Part shown: positions 57,501 through 64,000 of the stretch, one piece after another
Position numbering within the stretch: position 1 is the stretch's first letter
Layout: every line of letters starts with the position of its first letter
Origin: Clostridiaceae bacterium 14S0207
GTDB lineage: Bacteria > Bacillota > Clostridia > Clostridiales > Clostridiaceae
Length of the DNA: 64,000 nt
Direction of reading: 5' to 3'
Assembly: GCA_003288255.1 (NCBI GenBank)
Contig: CP026600.1
Span: 806,001-870,000 of the forward strand
Made by a program: the position numbers and the translations under genes
Notes under the pieces: model-generated
What the model was told of the DNA's origin: nothing
The model's database searches: none
Seen by the model: the letters and a program-made list of their open reading frames with translations, nothing else

Positions 57501-57924
57501 TAAGAATGATATAAATTATAAAGTTAGTTTAAAAGGAGTTAAAGAAAATGTAAATAATATTATAACAAAAGAACAAGAACCTAATGATAAATTTAACGAC
57601 GCTAATGGTCCTATATATAATAATACGCAAGTAGAGGGAACATTAGAAAGAGAAGATCAAGATACATTTTATTTTAATGTAGATAAGAAGGGGAAAGTTA
57701 GTATAAATATAGATAGTAATAATTTAGATTATACTTGGGTAGTTTATAATGCAAATGATACTAATAAATATGTTTGTTGGAGACAGCATACAGAGGGAAA
57801 TACAACTAAGGGTGAATTTGAGGCTAATGAAGGAAAATATTATTTAAAATTATATCCTACTCATAATTGTAAAGATAATATACATTATAAGATTAATTTA
57901 AAAGGAGTCAGAGCAAATAATTAA
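54574..57924 (+). CDS. Secreted M9 collagenase with PKD and two collagen-binding domains (ColG-like)
   Basis: The TTG start at 54574 has AGGGGGAA upstream. The 1116-residue protein has a long N-terminal signal region (hydrophobic around 24-45), an activator domain (about 110-390) and a peptidase domain with zinc site HEFTH (515-519) and Glu547 in WYDEGTAEF. After a helper region come one PKD domain (about 787-870) and two C-terminal collagen-binding domains of 123 residues each (about 870-1116). One PKD plus two binding domains is the layout of Clostridium histolyticum ColG. It degrades triple-helical collagen in host tissue and is a likely virulence factor. The two binding domains are nearly identical in DNA. 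Confidence 0.95.
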   Translation: MGKNLKVLMSIIENQSGARKKIQKTALVTCMTTTMVLNSAIGVMAFPQTKEIPNERIECNNKSKQITTENVEALKTNNEIEKTKSTVTLINEPGKITNKIIKKSSRGSEQKYTLEQLSNMNYKEMSEAVAGTTWSNIEGLFKYSTESYKFYSNKERIQYLLNDLAQRSKTFSNTDNKGIPTIIEVLRSGFYLAYYNDSLSYLNSYDFKKKCFISMNSLLDNPNFHFGTKVQNGVIASLGMLIGNTACDSNIMNKCVPLIRDYKENLNEYSKDSSKGNAMYEIIKGIRYYVNTCSYSKEAKDMEWYGKISGFLDELKNISLINNGNGKWLIDNAISDFKDWAIYYGDDKKAIEGLTEIMDNSPKYSEKFFSIASKIYSNYNGKDAHGNTIDYKKLKEEGLKHHLPKTYTFDNGTIIMDVGEKVSEEKVKRLYWAAKEVESQFFRVVGNDKALEPGNPDDILRIKIYNSPQDYKVNWYLSNVSTDNGGIYIEPRGTFYTFERTAEENIYSVEELFRHEFTHYLQSRYLVHGMWGQGPLYNNSNMNWYDEGTAEFFAGSTRVENIKPRSAIINQLSSNKEKRFSIKQVLESTYSSGWEFYNYGCVFASYLYNHDIETFNKINEAINKEDYKEYNSILSSLKNDTEKNNRYQKYMQELIDNRQNIGTPLVSDEYIKNHAKRSLSEISSDIVNVSEIKEVKNEALKSDNVNSFKISGIYTGENSVDKLTDWNKMNKKANEILRTLENKGWSGYKTVTCYFTDYKVVNGKYQFNLVFKGLLNDLTSIKEDNKKPIAKINISKNNVKLNEDIQFNGDESTDADGNIVSYLWDFGDGKTSNEVNPNHKYSKEGCYDVKLKVTDDKGAIGEETIKISVVNNIITKEQEPNDKFNDANGPIYNNMPVEGTLEREDQDTFYFNVDKKGKVSINIDSDNLDYAWVVYNANDTNKYVCWKQHTEGNTTKGEFEANEGKYYLKLYPTHNFKNDINYKVSLKGVKENVNNIITKEQEPNDKFNDANGPIYNNTQVEGTLEREDQDTFYFNVDKKGKVSINIDSNNLDYTWVVYNANDTNKYVCWRQHTEGNTTKGEFEANEGKYYLKLYPTHNCKDNIHYKINLKGVRANN
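57181..57918 (+). repeat. Tandem duplication of the collagen-binding domain, two 369-base units
   Basis: Unit 1 starts at 57181 and unit 2 at 57550. They are in frame and almost identical, with the few differences spread along the length (for example ATGCCA versus ACGCAA, GCTTGG versus ACTTGG, AAACAG versus AGACAG). Confidence 0.92.
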
Positions 57925-57975
57925 GCTATATTAAAAGATAAATATAGGATATTACAATTAATAAACTAAAAAAAT

Positions 57976-58050
57976 AACAGTACTTTTGTAACTAACCTTT
58001 TAGTTCATGTTAAAGATAAGGGGTGAAAGTTACAGAAGTACTGTTTTATA
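57976..58050. terminator. Bidirectional terminator between collagenase and pflA
   Basis: An 18-base stem with one G-U pair (57976-57993 with 58028-58045), T-rich outside on both strands, between convergent genes. Confidence 0.82.
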
Positions 58051-58053
58051 TAT

Positions 58054-58782
58054 TTAAAGTGACATATTTAATTTTTTATATAAGTAATTTTCAAGTTCTT
58101 TAGTCTTTATTTTATCCATAGGAGGTACATTTTCTAGCTTATAAGGAATATTTAAATTTTTATATTTATGATTACCTATAGTGTGATAAGGTAACAATTC
58201 TATTTTCTCTACATTATCAATGGTCTTTATTATTGTAGCAAGTTTATCAATATTTTCTATAGAATCTGTAATACCAGGTACTATGACATGTCGTATCCAA
58301 ACTTTATTTTTATTTCTTTTTATAGCATCTAAAAATACATAAAATTGTTTCATACCTTGACAAGTAAGTTTTTTAAAATTTTCTTCATCTATATGTTTTA
58401 TATCTAAAAGCACTAGATCTGTATATTTTAAAATTTCATCATAGTATTTAGAAATTCCTATTCCAGATGTATCTATAGTGGTATGAATATTGTTTTCTTT
58501 ACATAGTTTTAAACAATCTATTAAAAATTCAGGTTGCATAATGGGATCTCCTCCTGAAAAGGTAACTCCTCCACCTGATTTATCAAAATATGGTTTGAAT
58601 CTTATAAGTTTTTTTAAAAGTGCCCCTGGAGTATATTCTGTTCCGCCAGAAAAATTCCAAGTATCAGGATTGTGGCAATAAGCACATCTGAGAGCACATC
58701 CTTGAAAAAATACTACTGTTCTAATCCCAGGACCATCTACAAGTCCCATACTTTCAAAAGAATGAATAAATCCTATGTTCAT
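58054..58782 (-). CDS. pflA: Pyruvate formate-lyase activating enzyme (radical SAM)
   Basis: A 242-residue radical SAM protein with the cluster motif CALRCAYC (Cys29, Cys33, Cys36), the GGVTFSGGDP SAM motif and a family-typical start (SFESMGLVDGPGIR). It makes the glycyl radical on PflB using SAM and reduced flavodoxin or ferredoxin under anaerobic conditions. It lies downstream of pflB on the same strand, separated by 78 bases with a hairpin. AGGAGG lies before the ATG at 58782. Confidence 0.97.
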   Translation of the reverse strand: MNIGFIHSFESMGLVDGPGIRTVVFFQGCALRCAYCHNPDTWNFSGGTEYTPGALLKKLIRFKPYFDKSGGGVTFSGGDPIMQPEFLIDCLKLCKENNIHTTIDTSGIGISKYYDEILKYTDLVLLDIKHIDEENFKKLTCQGMKQFYVFLDAIKRNKNKVWIRHVIVPGITDSIENIDKLATIIKTIDNVEKIELLPYHTIGNHKYKNLNIPYKLENVPPMDKIKTKELENYLYKKLNMSL

Positions 58783-58801
58783 TATATCCTCCTAAACAAG
58801 T

Positions 58802-58831
58802 GAGAATAGCTTATAAGTATAAGCTATTCTC
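58802..58831 (-). terminator. Hairpin between pflB and pflA
   Basis: A perfect 13-base stem (58802-58814 with 58819-58831) without a long T run on the minus strand. It probably lowers or separates pflA expression from pflB by partial termination or RNA stabilisation. Confidence 0.6.
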
Positions 58832-58860
58832 TAAGGTTATTTATTAAAACTGCATTTAAA

Positions 58861-61107
58861 TTACATACAATCGTGGAAAGTTCTACTAATTACTTCTAAT
58901 TGTTGTTCATGAGTTAATCTAACAAAATGAACAGCATATCCAGAAACTCTAATAGTTAAAGTAGGGTATTTTTCAGGATTTTCCATAGCATCTAATAATG
59001 TTTCTCTATTTAAAACATTAACATTTAAATGGAAAGCACTTTGAGAAAAATATCCATCTAATACTGAAACTAAATTATTTATTTTTGTTTCATCATCTTT
59101 GCCAAGAGATTCAGGTACTATAGAGAATGTATTAGATATACCATCTTGACAGAAGTTTCTGTAAGGTATTTTAGCAACTGAATTTAATGAAGCTAAAGCA
59201 CCATTTTCATCTCTACCATGCATTGGATTAGCACCAGGTGCTAGTGGCTCACCGAATTTTCTTCCATCTGGAGTTGAACCTGTTTTTTTACCATATACTA
59301 CATTTGAAGTAATAGTAAGCGCTGATAAGGTATGTTCAGCATTTCTATAAGTTGTATGTTTTTTTAATTCATCAGAGAAATGTTGAACTAAATATACAGC
59401 TAAATCATCAACTCTATCATCATCATTTCCGAATTTAGGGAAATCACCCTCTATTTCGAAATCAGTAGTTATTCCATCTTCATTTCTAATAGGTTTAACT
59501 TTAGCATATTTAATAGCACTTAATGAATCAGCAGCTACAGATAATCCGGCAATACCAAATGCCATGAATCTTTTTATACTTGTGTCATGAAGAGCCATTT
59601 GACCTGCTTCATAAGCATATTTATCATGCATGAAATGAATTGTATTCATAGTATTAACATAAAGTTCAGCCACATATGCAAGAACTTTTTTGTAATTTTC
59701 CATAACCTTATTATAGTCTAAAACATCATCTTCCATTTTTGAAATATTAGGTATTACCTCGATTAAATCACCATTTTTAGCTCTTTTAACCTCATCTATA
59801 CCACCATTAATAGCATACAATAATGATTTTGCAAGGTTTGCTCTAGCTCCGAAAAATTGCATTCTCTTTCCAAGTTCCATAGCAGATACACAACATGCAA
59901 TACCGTAATCATCACCATAAATAGGTCTCATTATATCATCATTTTCATATTGAACTGCATCTGTTGTTATAGACATTTTCGCACAATATTTCTTGAAATT
60001 TTCAGGTAATTTTTCTGACCAAAGAATAGTTATATTTGGTTCAGGAGAAGAACCTAAGTTATTTAATGAATGAAGGAATCTAAAAGAACTTTTAGTAACC
60101 AATGGTTTACCATTTAAACTAACACCACCAACAGATTCAGTAATCCATGTTGGATCGCCTGCAAATAATTCATTATATTCAGGTGTTCTAAGGTGTCTCA
60201 CAAGTCTTAATTTTATTACGAATTGATCAATAAGCTCTTGAGCTTCTTCTTCAGTTAGTATACCTGATCTTAGGTCTCTTTCTATAAAACAATCTAAGAA
60301 AGTAGTAGTTCTTCCTATAGAAGTAGCTGCACCATTATTTTCTTTAACAGCGGCTAAGTATCCTAAATATACAAATTGAACAGCTTCCCTTGCATTTTTA
60401 GCGGGTTCAGAAATATCTATACCATAAGATAAAGCCATTTCTTTAATAGCATTCATAGCTCTTATTTGCTCAGATACTTCTTCTCTGCATCTTATTAATT
60501 CATCAGTAGCAGGACCTTGAAAAGAATTTAAATCTTTTTTCTTTTGAGCTATTAAAAAGTTCATACCATATAAGGCTATTCTTCTATAATCACCTATAAT
60601 TCTTCCTCTACCGTATGCATCAGGAAGTCCTGTTAATAAACCAACATGTCTAGCCACTCTAGTTTCTTCAGTATAAGCATCAAAAACACCCTGATTATGA
60701 GTTTTTCTAAATTTATTAAAATATTTTTCTATATCTTTATTAAGTTCATAACCATATGCTTTTAGAGATTGTTCTACCATTCTCATTCCACCATATGGAT
60801 TTACTATTCTTTTTAATGGAGCATCTGTTTGAAGTCCTAAAATTACTTCGTTATCTTTGTCAATGTAGCCAGGTGAAAAATTATTTATACCAGAAACTTC
60901 ATTAGTTTCAATATCAATAACCCCTTTTTTTATCTCTTCAATAATTAAACTATGTGCTTTATCCCAAACTTTGGTTGTCTTTTCGGTAGGTTTAGATAAG
61001 AAAGTATCATCACCTTCATAAAGAGTATAGTTTTTTTGAATGAAATCTCTAACATTGATTTCATCTTTCCAAAGTTGGCCTTTAAAATTTTCCCATTGTT
61101 TAAACAT
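58861..61107 (-). CDS. pflB: Formate C-acetyltransferase (pyruvate formate-lyase)
   Basis: The start is ATG 61107, seven bases after AGGAGG; an earlier in-frame ATG overlaps that site. The 748-residue glycyl-radical enzyme has the active-site cysteine pair in [10 protein letters not shown] and the radical Gly723 in RVSGYAVHF near the C-terminus. It splits pyruvate with CoA to acetyl-CoA and formate, supplying formate for one-carbon metabolism in this anaerobe. It is followed by its activase gene. Rex-like half sites overlap its promoter. Confidence 0.97.
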   Translation of the reverse strand: MFKQWENFKGQLWKDEINVRDFIQKNYTLYEGDDTFLSKPTEKTTKVWDKAHSLIIEEIKKGVIDIETNEVSGINNFSPGYIDKDNEVILGLQTDAPLKRIVNPYGGMRMVEQSLKAYGYELNKDIEKYFNKFRKTHNQGVFDAYTEETRVARHVGLLTGLPDAYGRGRIIGDYRRIALYGMNFLIAQKKKDLNSFQGPATDELIRCREEVSEQIRAMNAIKEMALSYGIDISEPAKNAREAVQFVYLGYLAAVKENNGAATSIGRTTTFLDCFIERDLRSGILTEEEAQELIDQFVIKLRLVRHLRTPEYNELFAGDPTWITESVGGVSLNGKPLVTKSSFRFLHSLNNLGSSPEPNITILWSEKLPENFKKYCAKMSITTDAVQYENDDIMRPIYGDDYGIACCVSAMELGKRMQFFGARANLAKSLLYAINGGIDEVKRAKNGDLIEVIPNISKMEDDVLDYNKVMENYKKVLAYVAELYVNTMNTIHFMHDKYAYEAGQMALHDTSIKRFMAFGIAGLSVAADSLSAIKYAKVKPIRNEDGITTDFEIEGDFPKFGNDDDRVDDLAVYLVQHFSDELKKHTTYRNAEHTLSALTITSNVVYGKKTGSTPDGRKFGEPLAPGANPMHGRDENGALASLNSVAKIPYRNFCQDGISNTFSIVPESLGKDDETKINNLVSVLDGYFSQSAFHLNVNVLNRETLLDAMENPEKYPTLTIRVSGYAVHFVRLTHEQQLEVISRTFHDCM

Positions 61108-61288
61108 TAACATTCCTCCTGACAAATAAATTTATGAAAATAATATACATATAAATTTAAGGTGTAAAATATATGTAAATGAATAATAAATATAAAATGT
61201 TAATATAGAATAATTTGTTAAAAAAATATTAAACTTGGAAGTAAAAATTTTTTTGATTTATTTTTTATATAATTATTTTCACAAAAAT

Positions 61289-61317
61289 ATTATACACTAC
61301 TTTAAACAAATTGTTAA
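61289..61317 (-). promoter_or_regulatory. Candidate pflB promoter overlapped by a Rex-like half site
   Basis: On the minus strand TTAACA (61317-61312) and TATAAT (61294-61289) are spaced by 17 bases. The plus-strand TTGTTAA at 61311-61317 covers the -35 box; its partner half (61322-61328) is degenerate. Confidence 0.6.
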
Positions 61318-61414
61318 TAAGTAATTAAAATTTATACTAAAGATACAAAAAATTAAAATGATTTGAAAAAGTTACAGAAAGTTTATGGTATTTATATTAA
61401 AACTTATAATCGTG

Positions 61415-61444
61415 TTGACAAAAAGATTGTTAATAAAATAACAT
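61415..61444 (+). promoter_or_regulatory. Rex-like inverted repeat and -35 element between pflB and the next gene
   Basis: TTGTTAA-TAAA-ATAACAT (61427-61444) matches 12 of 14 half-site positions of the Rex consensus TTGTTAA-N4-TTAACAA. A TTGACA (61415-61420) lies just before it on the plus strand, so it may also belong to the gene starting at 61593. The remaining part of 61126-61592 shows no gene. Confidence 0.45.
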
Positions 61445-61592
61445 TCAAAATCAAGGTAATATAATCTAGTAACATCAATAAATATAATAGAATAGTATAT
61501 TATTTTGAATATGCAAAAAATAACTGCTATTTTAAAAAAATTGAGGTATAATAAAAAAGATAATGAAATTTTACAAGGAGGGAGAAAAACAA

Positions 61593-62450
61593 TTGAAAAA
61601 ACCAGATATTTTTAGTAAAGATTATGAAAAAAAGATGCAACAATTTAAAAGAAGAAAAATAATATATAGTGTATTGGTCATAATTTTAGTGTTTTTAATT
61701 GTAATGTCTTTCTTTGATAATTCATATATAGGGAGATATGTGAAAATTAGAATTAATAAAACTAAAAATTTATTTATATCTTCTAATAATGATAATAATA
61801 AGGAAGAAAAATTACAAAGTAAAATAGAAGTAAAAGAAAAAACAACTGAAGAAAAATTAAAAGAAGAAAAAGAAAGTAATAAATTAGAGAAAGAAATAAA
61901 GAAAAAAGAAGAAAATCAAATTGAAAAATTTAACATACAATTAAAACCACAGGTTGAAATATCAGGAGAAATACAAAAAGAAGATAATAAAAATAAGTTT
62001 ATTAAAAGTTTAAATATAAAAGAAGGAATGAGTTATGAATTAGTAGAAGATAAAAAGAGTGCACTAATTTTCATTCCTAAGACTAGTGAAATGTTTTTAA
62101 TTAATGTAAAAAAAGAAGTAGAAGATATATCTAACAATATATTTTATACTAAAAATAAAATGAAAATAGAAAGAAAGGTTAAACTTTCACAAGATCAAAG
62201 TTTTATTTGGGCAGAAAAACCTCAGTTATATAAAAATAAAGTTTTTTATTTGAGTAAGTTACCTAATCTAAATAATAATAATAAATATTTTGTATGGATA
62301 TATGATATAAAAAGCAAACAACATAAATGTATATATGATAATAGAATAAGAGGAAATGGTGTTGAATTTGGAGAAAAAACAAGTAAAGGAATCCAAGTAA
62401 TATTAGATGGAAAATTATATTATTTAAATGAAGATGGAAAAGTAATTTAA
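61593..62450 (+). CDS. Membrane-anchored Lys/Glu-rich protein of unknown function
   Basis: The TTG at 61593 is preferred because AAGGAGGG (61575-61582) precedes it; the ATG at 61563 lies before that site. The 285-residue protein has a basic start, one membrane helix (about 22-41), a highly charged coiled-coil stalk (about 65-115) and a C-terminal ~150-residue outside domain of beta-type texture with WAEKPQLYKNKVFYLS and YFVWIYDIKSKQH. It is not a family I recognise. It is followed by a broken TIM-barrel gene. Confidence 0.75.
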   Translation: MKKPDIFSKDYEKKMQQFKRRKIIYSVLVIILVFLIVMSFFDNSYIGRYVKIRINKTKNLFISSNNDNNKEEKLQSKIEVKEKTTEEKLKEEKESNKLEKEIKKKEENQIEKFNIQLKPQVEISGEIQKEDNKNKFIKSLNIKEGMSYELVEDKKSALIFIPKTSEMFLINVKKEVEDISNNIFYTKNKMKIERKVKLSQDQSFIWAEKPQLYKNKVFYLSKLPNLNNNNKYFVWIYDIKSKQHKCIYDNRIRGNGVEFGEKTSKGIQVILDGKLYYLNEDGKVI

Positions 62451-62508
62451 AAATTTACTTTATAGTAATTTAAAAAGCTTTTAGTATTATCGATAAAAGG
62501 AGAATTTT

Positions 62509-63177
62509 ATGAAGGTAGGGGTATCATCTGCATGTTTTTATCCAGTAGTAAACACAGAAGATAGTATTGAACCTATTAAAAAGTAGGGGTTTGAGTTTGG
62601 TGAACTTTTTATTAATGCTCCATCAGAATATGAAGATGACTTTTTACAAATATTAAAAGAAGAAAAAGAAAAATATAATTTTGCTAAAACATTAGGCGCC
62701 CAATATTATACTTTTCATGGTGTGAGATGCGAAAAATTAACAAATCAAAGATTAAAGTTTTTAAAAGAAATATATGAAGAGTTAGCGTATATAGCTTTGG
62801 AGAATGGAGTAAAACTAGCACAAGAAAATGTATGTTGGTGCCAAAGTAAAAAAATAGATTTTCTATCTTTTTTAAAAGAAGAAATAAAATCACCTATATA
62901 TTTTACTTTAGATTTAAAACAAGCTTATAGGGCAAAAATTTCATTGAGTCAATATCTTAAAGTAATGGGGGATAGACTTGTAAATATTCATATAAATGAC
63001 TATAAAGAAGATGAAACATGTTTATTGCCAGGTAACGGAAATGTTGATTATAAAAAATTATTCAAAAGTTTACAAAAACAAGGATATTGTGGAAGGGCTA
63101 TTATAGAGGTATATGGAAATAATTATAAGACATATAATGAACTTTCACAGGCTAAGAAGTTCTTAGAAAAAATTTAA
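62509..63177 (+). pseudogene. Sugar phosphate isomerase/epimerase-like (AP endonuclease 2 fold) pseudogene
   Basis: ATG 62509 has AAAAGGAGA upstream, and the frame begins like the family (MKVGVSSACFYP), but a TAG occurs at 62584-62586 after 25 codons. The same frame then continues without further stops to 63177, with FEFGELFINAPSE, TLGAQYYTFHGVR, LAQENVCW, FTLDLKQAYRA, VNIHINDY, LPGNGNVDY and AIIEVYGNN, the ordered strands of a xylose-isomerase-like barrel. Compared with the usual family spacing, about 30-45 residues are also missing between INAPSE and TLGAQ, so there is both a nonsense mutation and an internal deletion. An internal start at 62722 would give only part of the barrel. Confidence 0.82.
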
Positions 63178-63432
63178 TATATTCTAAAATATCACTAATT
63201 ATAATATTTTATTACAAAAATTATATTTTTAAACTTTTTCAATTGTAAATTGTTGAAAAGTTAGTATATAATGAATTAAGTATATATAGTTAAGCATATA
63301 TAATAAAATAGTGTATTTGTATATCTTAATAGGGTTATTATCCAAAAGGCTTATAAGGTTGTATGAATTTTATACCTATGGTATAATAACCTAGTTAGAA
63401 TATGGATTCAGATCTAATAGGAGGAATAAAGG
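63178..63432 (+). promoter_or_regulatory. Upstream region of trigger factor
   Basis: TATAAT at 63267-63272 with a weak TTGTAA upstream is the likely promoter. The leader has an imperfect hairpin (GGTTATTATCC 63333-63343 with GGTATAATAACC 63380-63391) of unknown role. No gene is present. Confidence 0.5.
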
Positions 63433-64000
63433 ATGAACGTTAAAGTTGAACAAAAAGAGAAAAATATTATAGAACTTGAAATTACAGTAGAAGCAGAAAA
63501 ATTTAATGAAGGTTTAAAGAAAGCTTATGCTAAAAATGCAAAGAAATTTAATATACCAGGATTTAGAAAAGGAAAAGCTCCTATACATATAATTAAGAAA
63601 TTTTATGGTGAAGGAGTATTCTTTGAAGATGCTATAAATTATTGCTGTGATGCAACTTACCCACAAGCAATTAGTGAAAACAACATAAAACCAGTTGATT
63701 ATCCAAAAATCGATATCGTTCAAATAGGTGAAGGAAAAGAATTTATCTATAAGGCAGAGGTTACAGTTTATCCAGAAGTTGAATTAGGAAAATATAAAGG
63801 TGTAGAAGCTAAAAAAGTTTCTTATGAAGTAACAGAAGAAGAAATAGACTCTAGATTAAAAGCAACTCAAGAAAGAAATGCTAGAGTTGAAGAAAAGAAA
63901 GATGGAGCTGTTGAAAAAGGTGATATAGCTGTAATCGATTTTAAAGGATTTATAGATGGTGTTGCTTTTGAAGGTGGAGAAGGTACTGATTTTGAATTAG
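63433..64000 (+). CDS. tig: Trigger factor (ribosome-bound chaperone), 5' part
   Basis: ATG 63433 follows AGGAGGAATAAAGG. The 189 residues in the window include the ribosome-binding domain with the signature [11 protein letters not shown] (about residues 41-51), the tail of that domain, and the start of the FKBP-type prolyl isomerase domain ([21 protein letters not shown], from about 157). The gene runs off the end of the window. It binds new chains at the ribosome exit. In clostridia it usually precedes clpP and clpX. Confidence 0.97.
   Translation, partial: MNVKVEQKEKNIIELEITVEAEKFNEGLKKAYAKNAKKFNIPGFRKGKAPIHIIKKFYGEGVFFEDAINYCCDATYPQAISENNIKPVDYPKIDIVQIGEGKEFIYKAEVTVYPEVELGKYKGVEAKKVSYEVTEEEIDSRLKATQERNARVEEKKDGAVEKGDIAVIDFKGFIDGVAFEGGEGTDFEL

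Noticed and set aside
62439-62461. Palindromic stretch at the end of the unknown membrane protein gene as a terminator
   Set aside because: The loop would be only two to three bases and the following T tract is poor.

Overview
The window is a chromosomal stretch of a very AT-rich Firmicute, almost certainly Clostridium sensu stricto. Evidence for this is the codon and base bias (A/T third positions, AGA arginine), strong AGGAGG-type ribosome sites with frequent TTG starts, intrinsic terminators with long T runs, a clostridial M9 collagenase, an H-NOX chemoreceptor of the clostridial type, pyruvate formate-lyase and a pyrBI-C-F-K-D-E operon. The nearest named species cannot be fixed by reading alone; the proteolytic botulinum/tetani/novyi side of the genus is a reasonable guess. 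No tRNA, rRNA or CRISPR array was recognised.

Layout. 1-4.7 kb: the end of a DEAD-box RNA helicase, then a four-gene surface acylation cassette (SGNH hydrolase, DUF4358 lipoprotein, MBOAT acyltransferase, DHHW protein). 4.8-12.4 kb: a PfkB kinase resembling pseudouridine kinase, a decayed GldG-like fragment, a TtcA-like thiolase, a secreted amidase, a TPR protein, a Cof phosphatase and a MATE exporter whose leader holds an attenuator-like hairpin. 12.5-18 kb: a DAACS symporter behind a T-box leader with a probable cysteine (UGC) specifier, then two adjacent ABC exporter half-genes, each broken by a frameshift. 18.5-27.7 kb: an APH-fold kinase, an oligopeptide importer (OppBCA without ATPases), an ArsP_2 metal permease with a palindromic operator candidate, a CAP-domain protein, a polysaccharide deacetylase with a small coiled-coil partner, and 5-formyl-THF cyclo-ligase.

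27.8-39.5 kb: an H-NOX methyl-accepting chemotaxis protein that keeps the complete oxygen-binding distal pocket, Xaa-Pro aminopeptidase, a Lon-family protease, a PAS-GGDEF-EAL protein and an intact IS1182-family element. 39.5-47.9 kb: an operon of a MerR-methyltransferase fusion plus two DegT/DnrJ aminotransferases, divergent from a two-component system with a lipoprotein. A perfect 56-bp palindrome sits between the two units. A lytic transglycosylase follows.

48-54.2 kb: the de novo pyrimidine operon, with one PyrR-type attenuator and a second PyrR-type hairpin at the pyrB ribosome site. 54.5-58 kb: a ColG-like collagenase with two nearly identical collagen-binding domains. 58-64 kb: pflA and pflB with Rex-like half sites over the promoter, an unknown membrane protein, a TIM-barrel pseudogene and the start of trigger factor.

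No single undescribed defence-type system stands out. The most rewarding points are the regulatory RNAs (cysteine T-box, double PyrR, MATE attenuator), the 56-bp palindrome, the MerR-methyltransferase/DegT operon and the H-NOX receptor.
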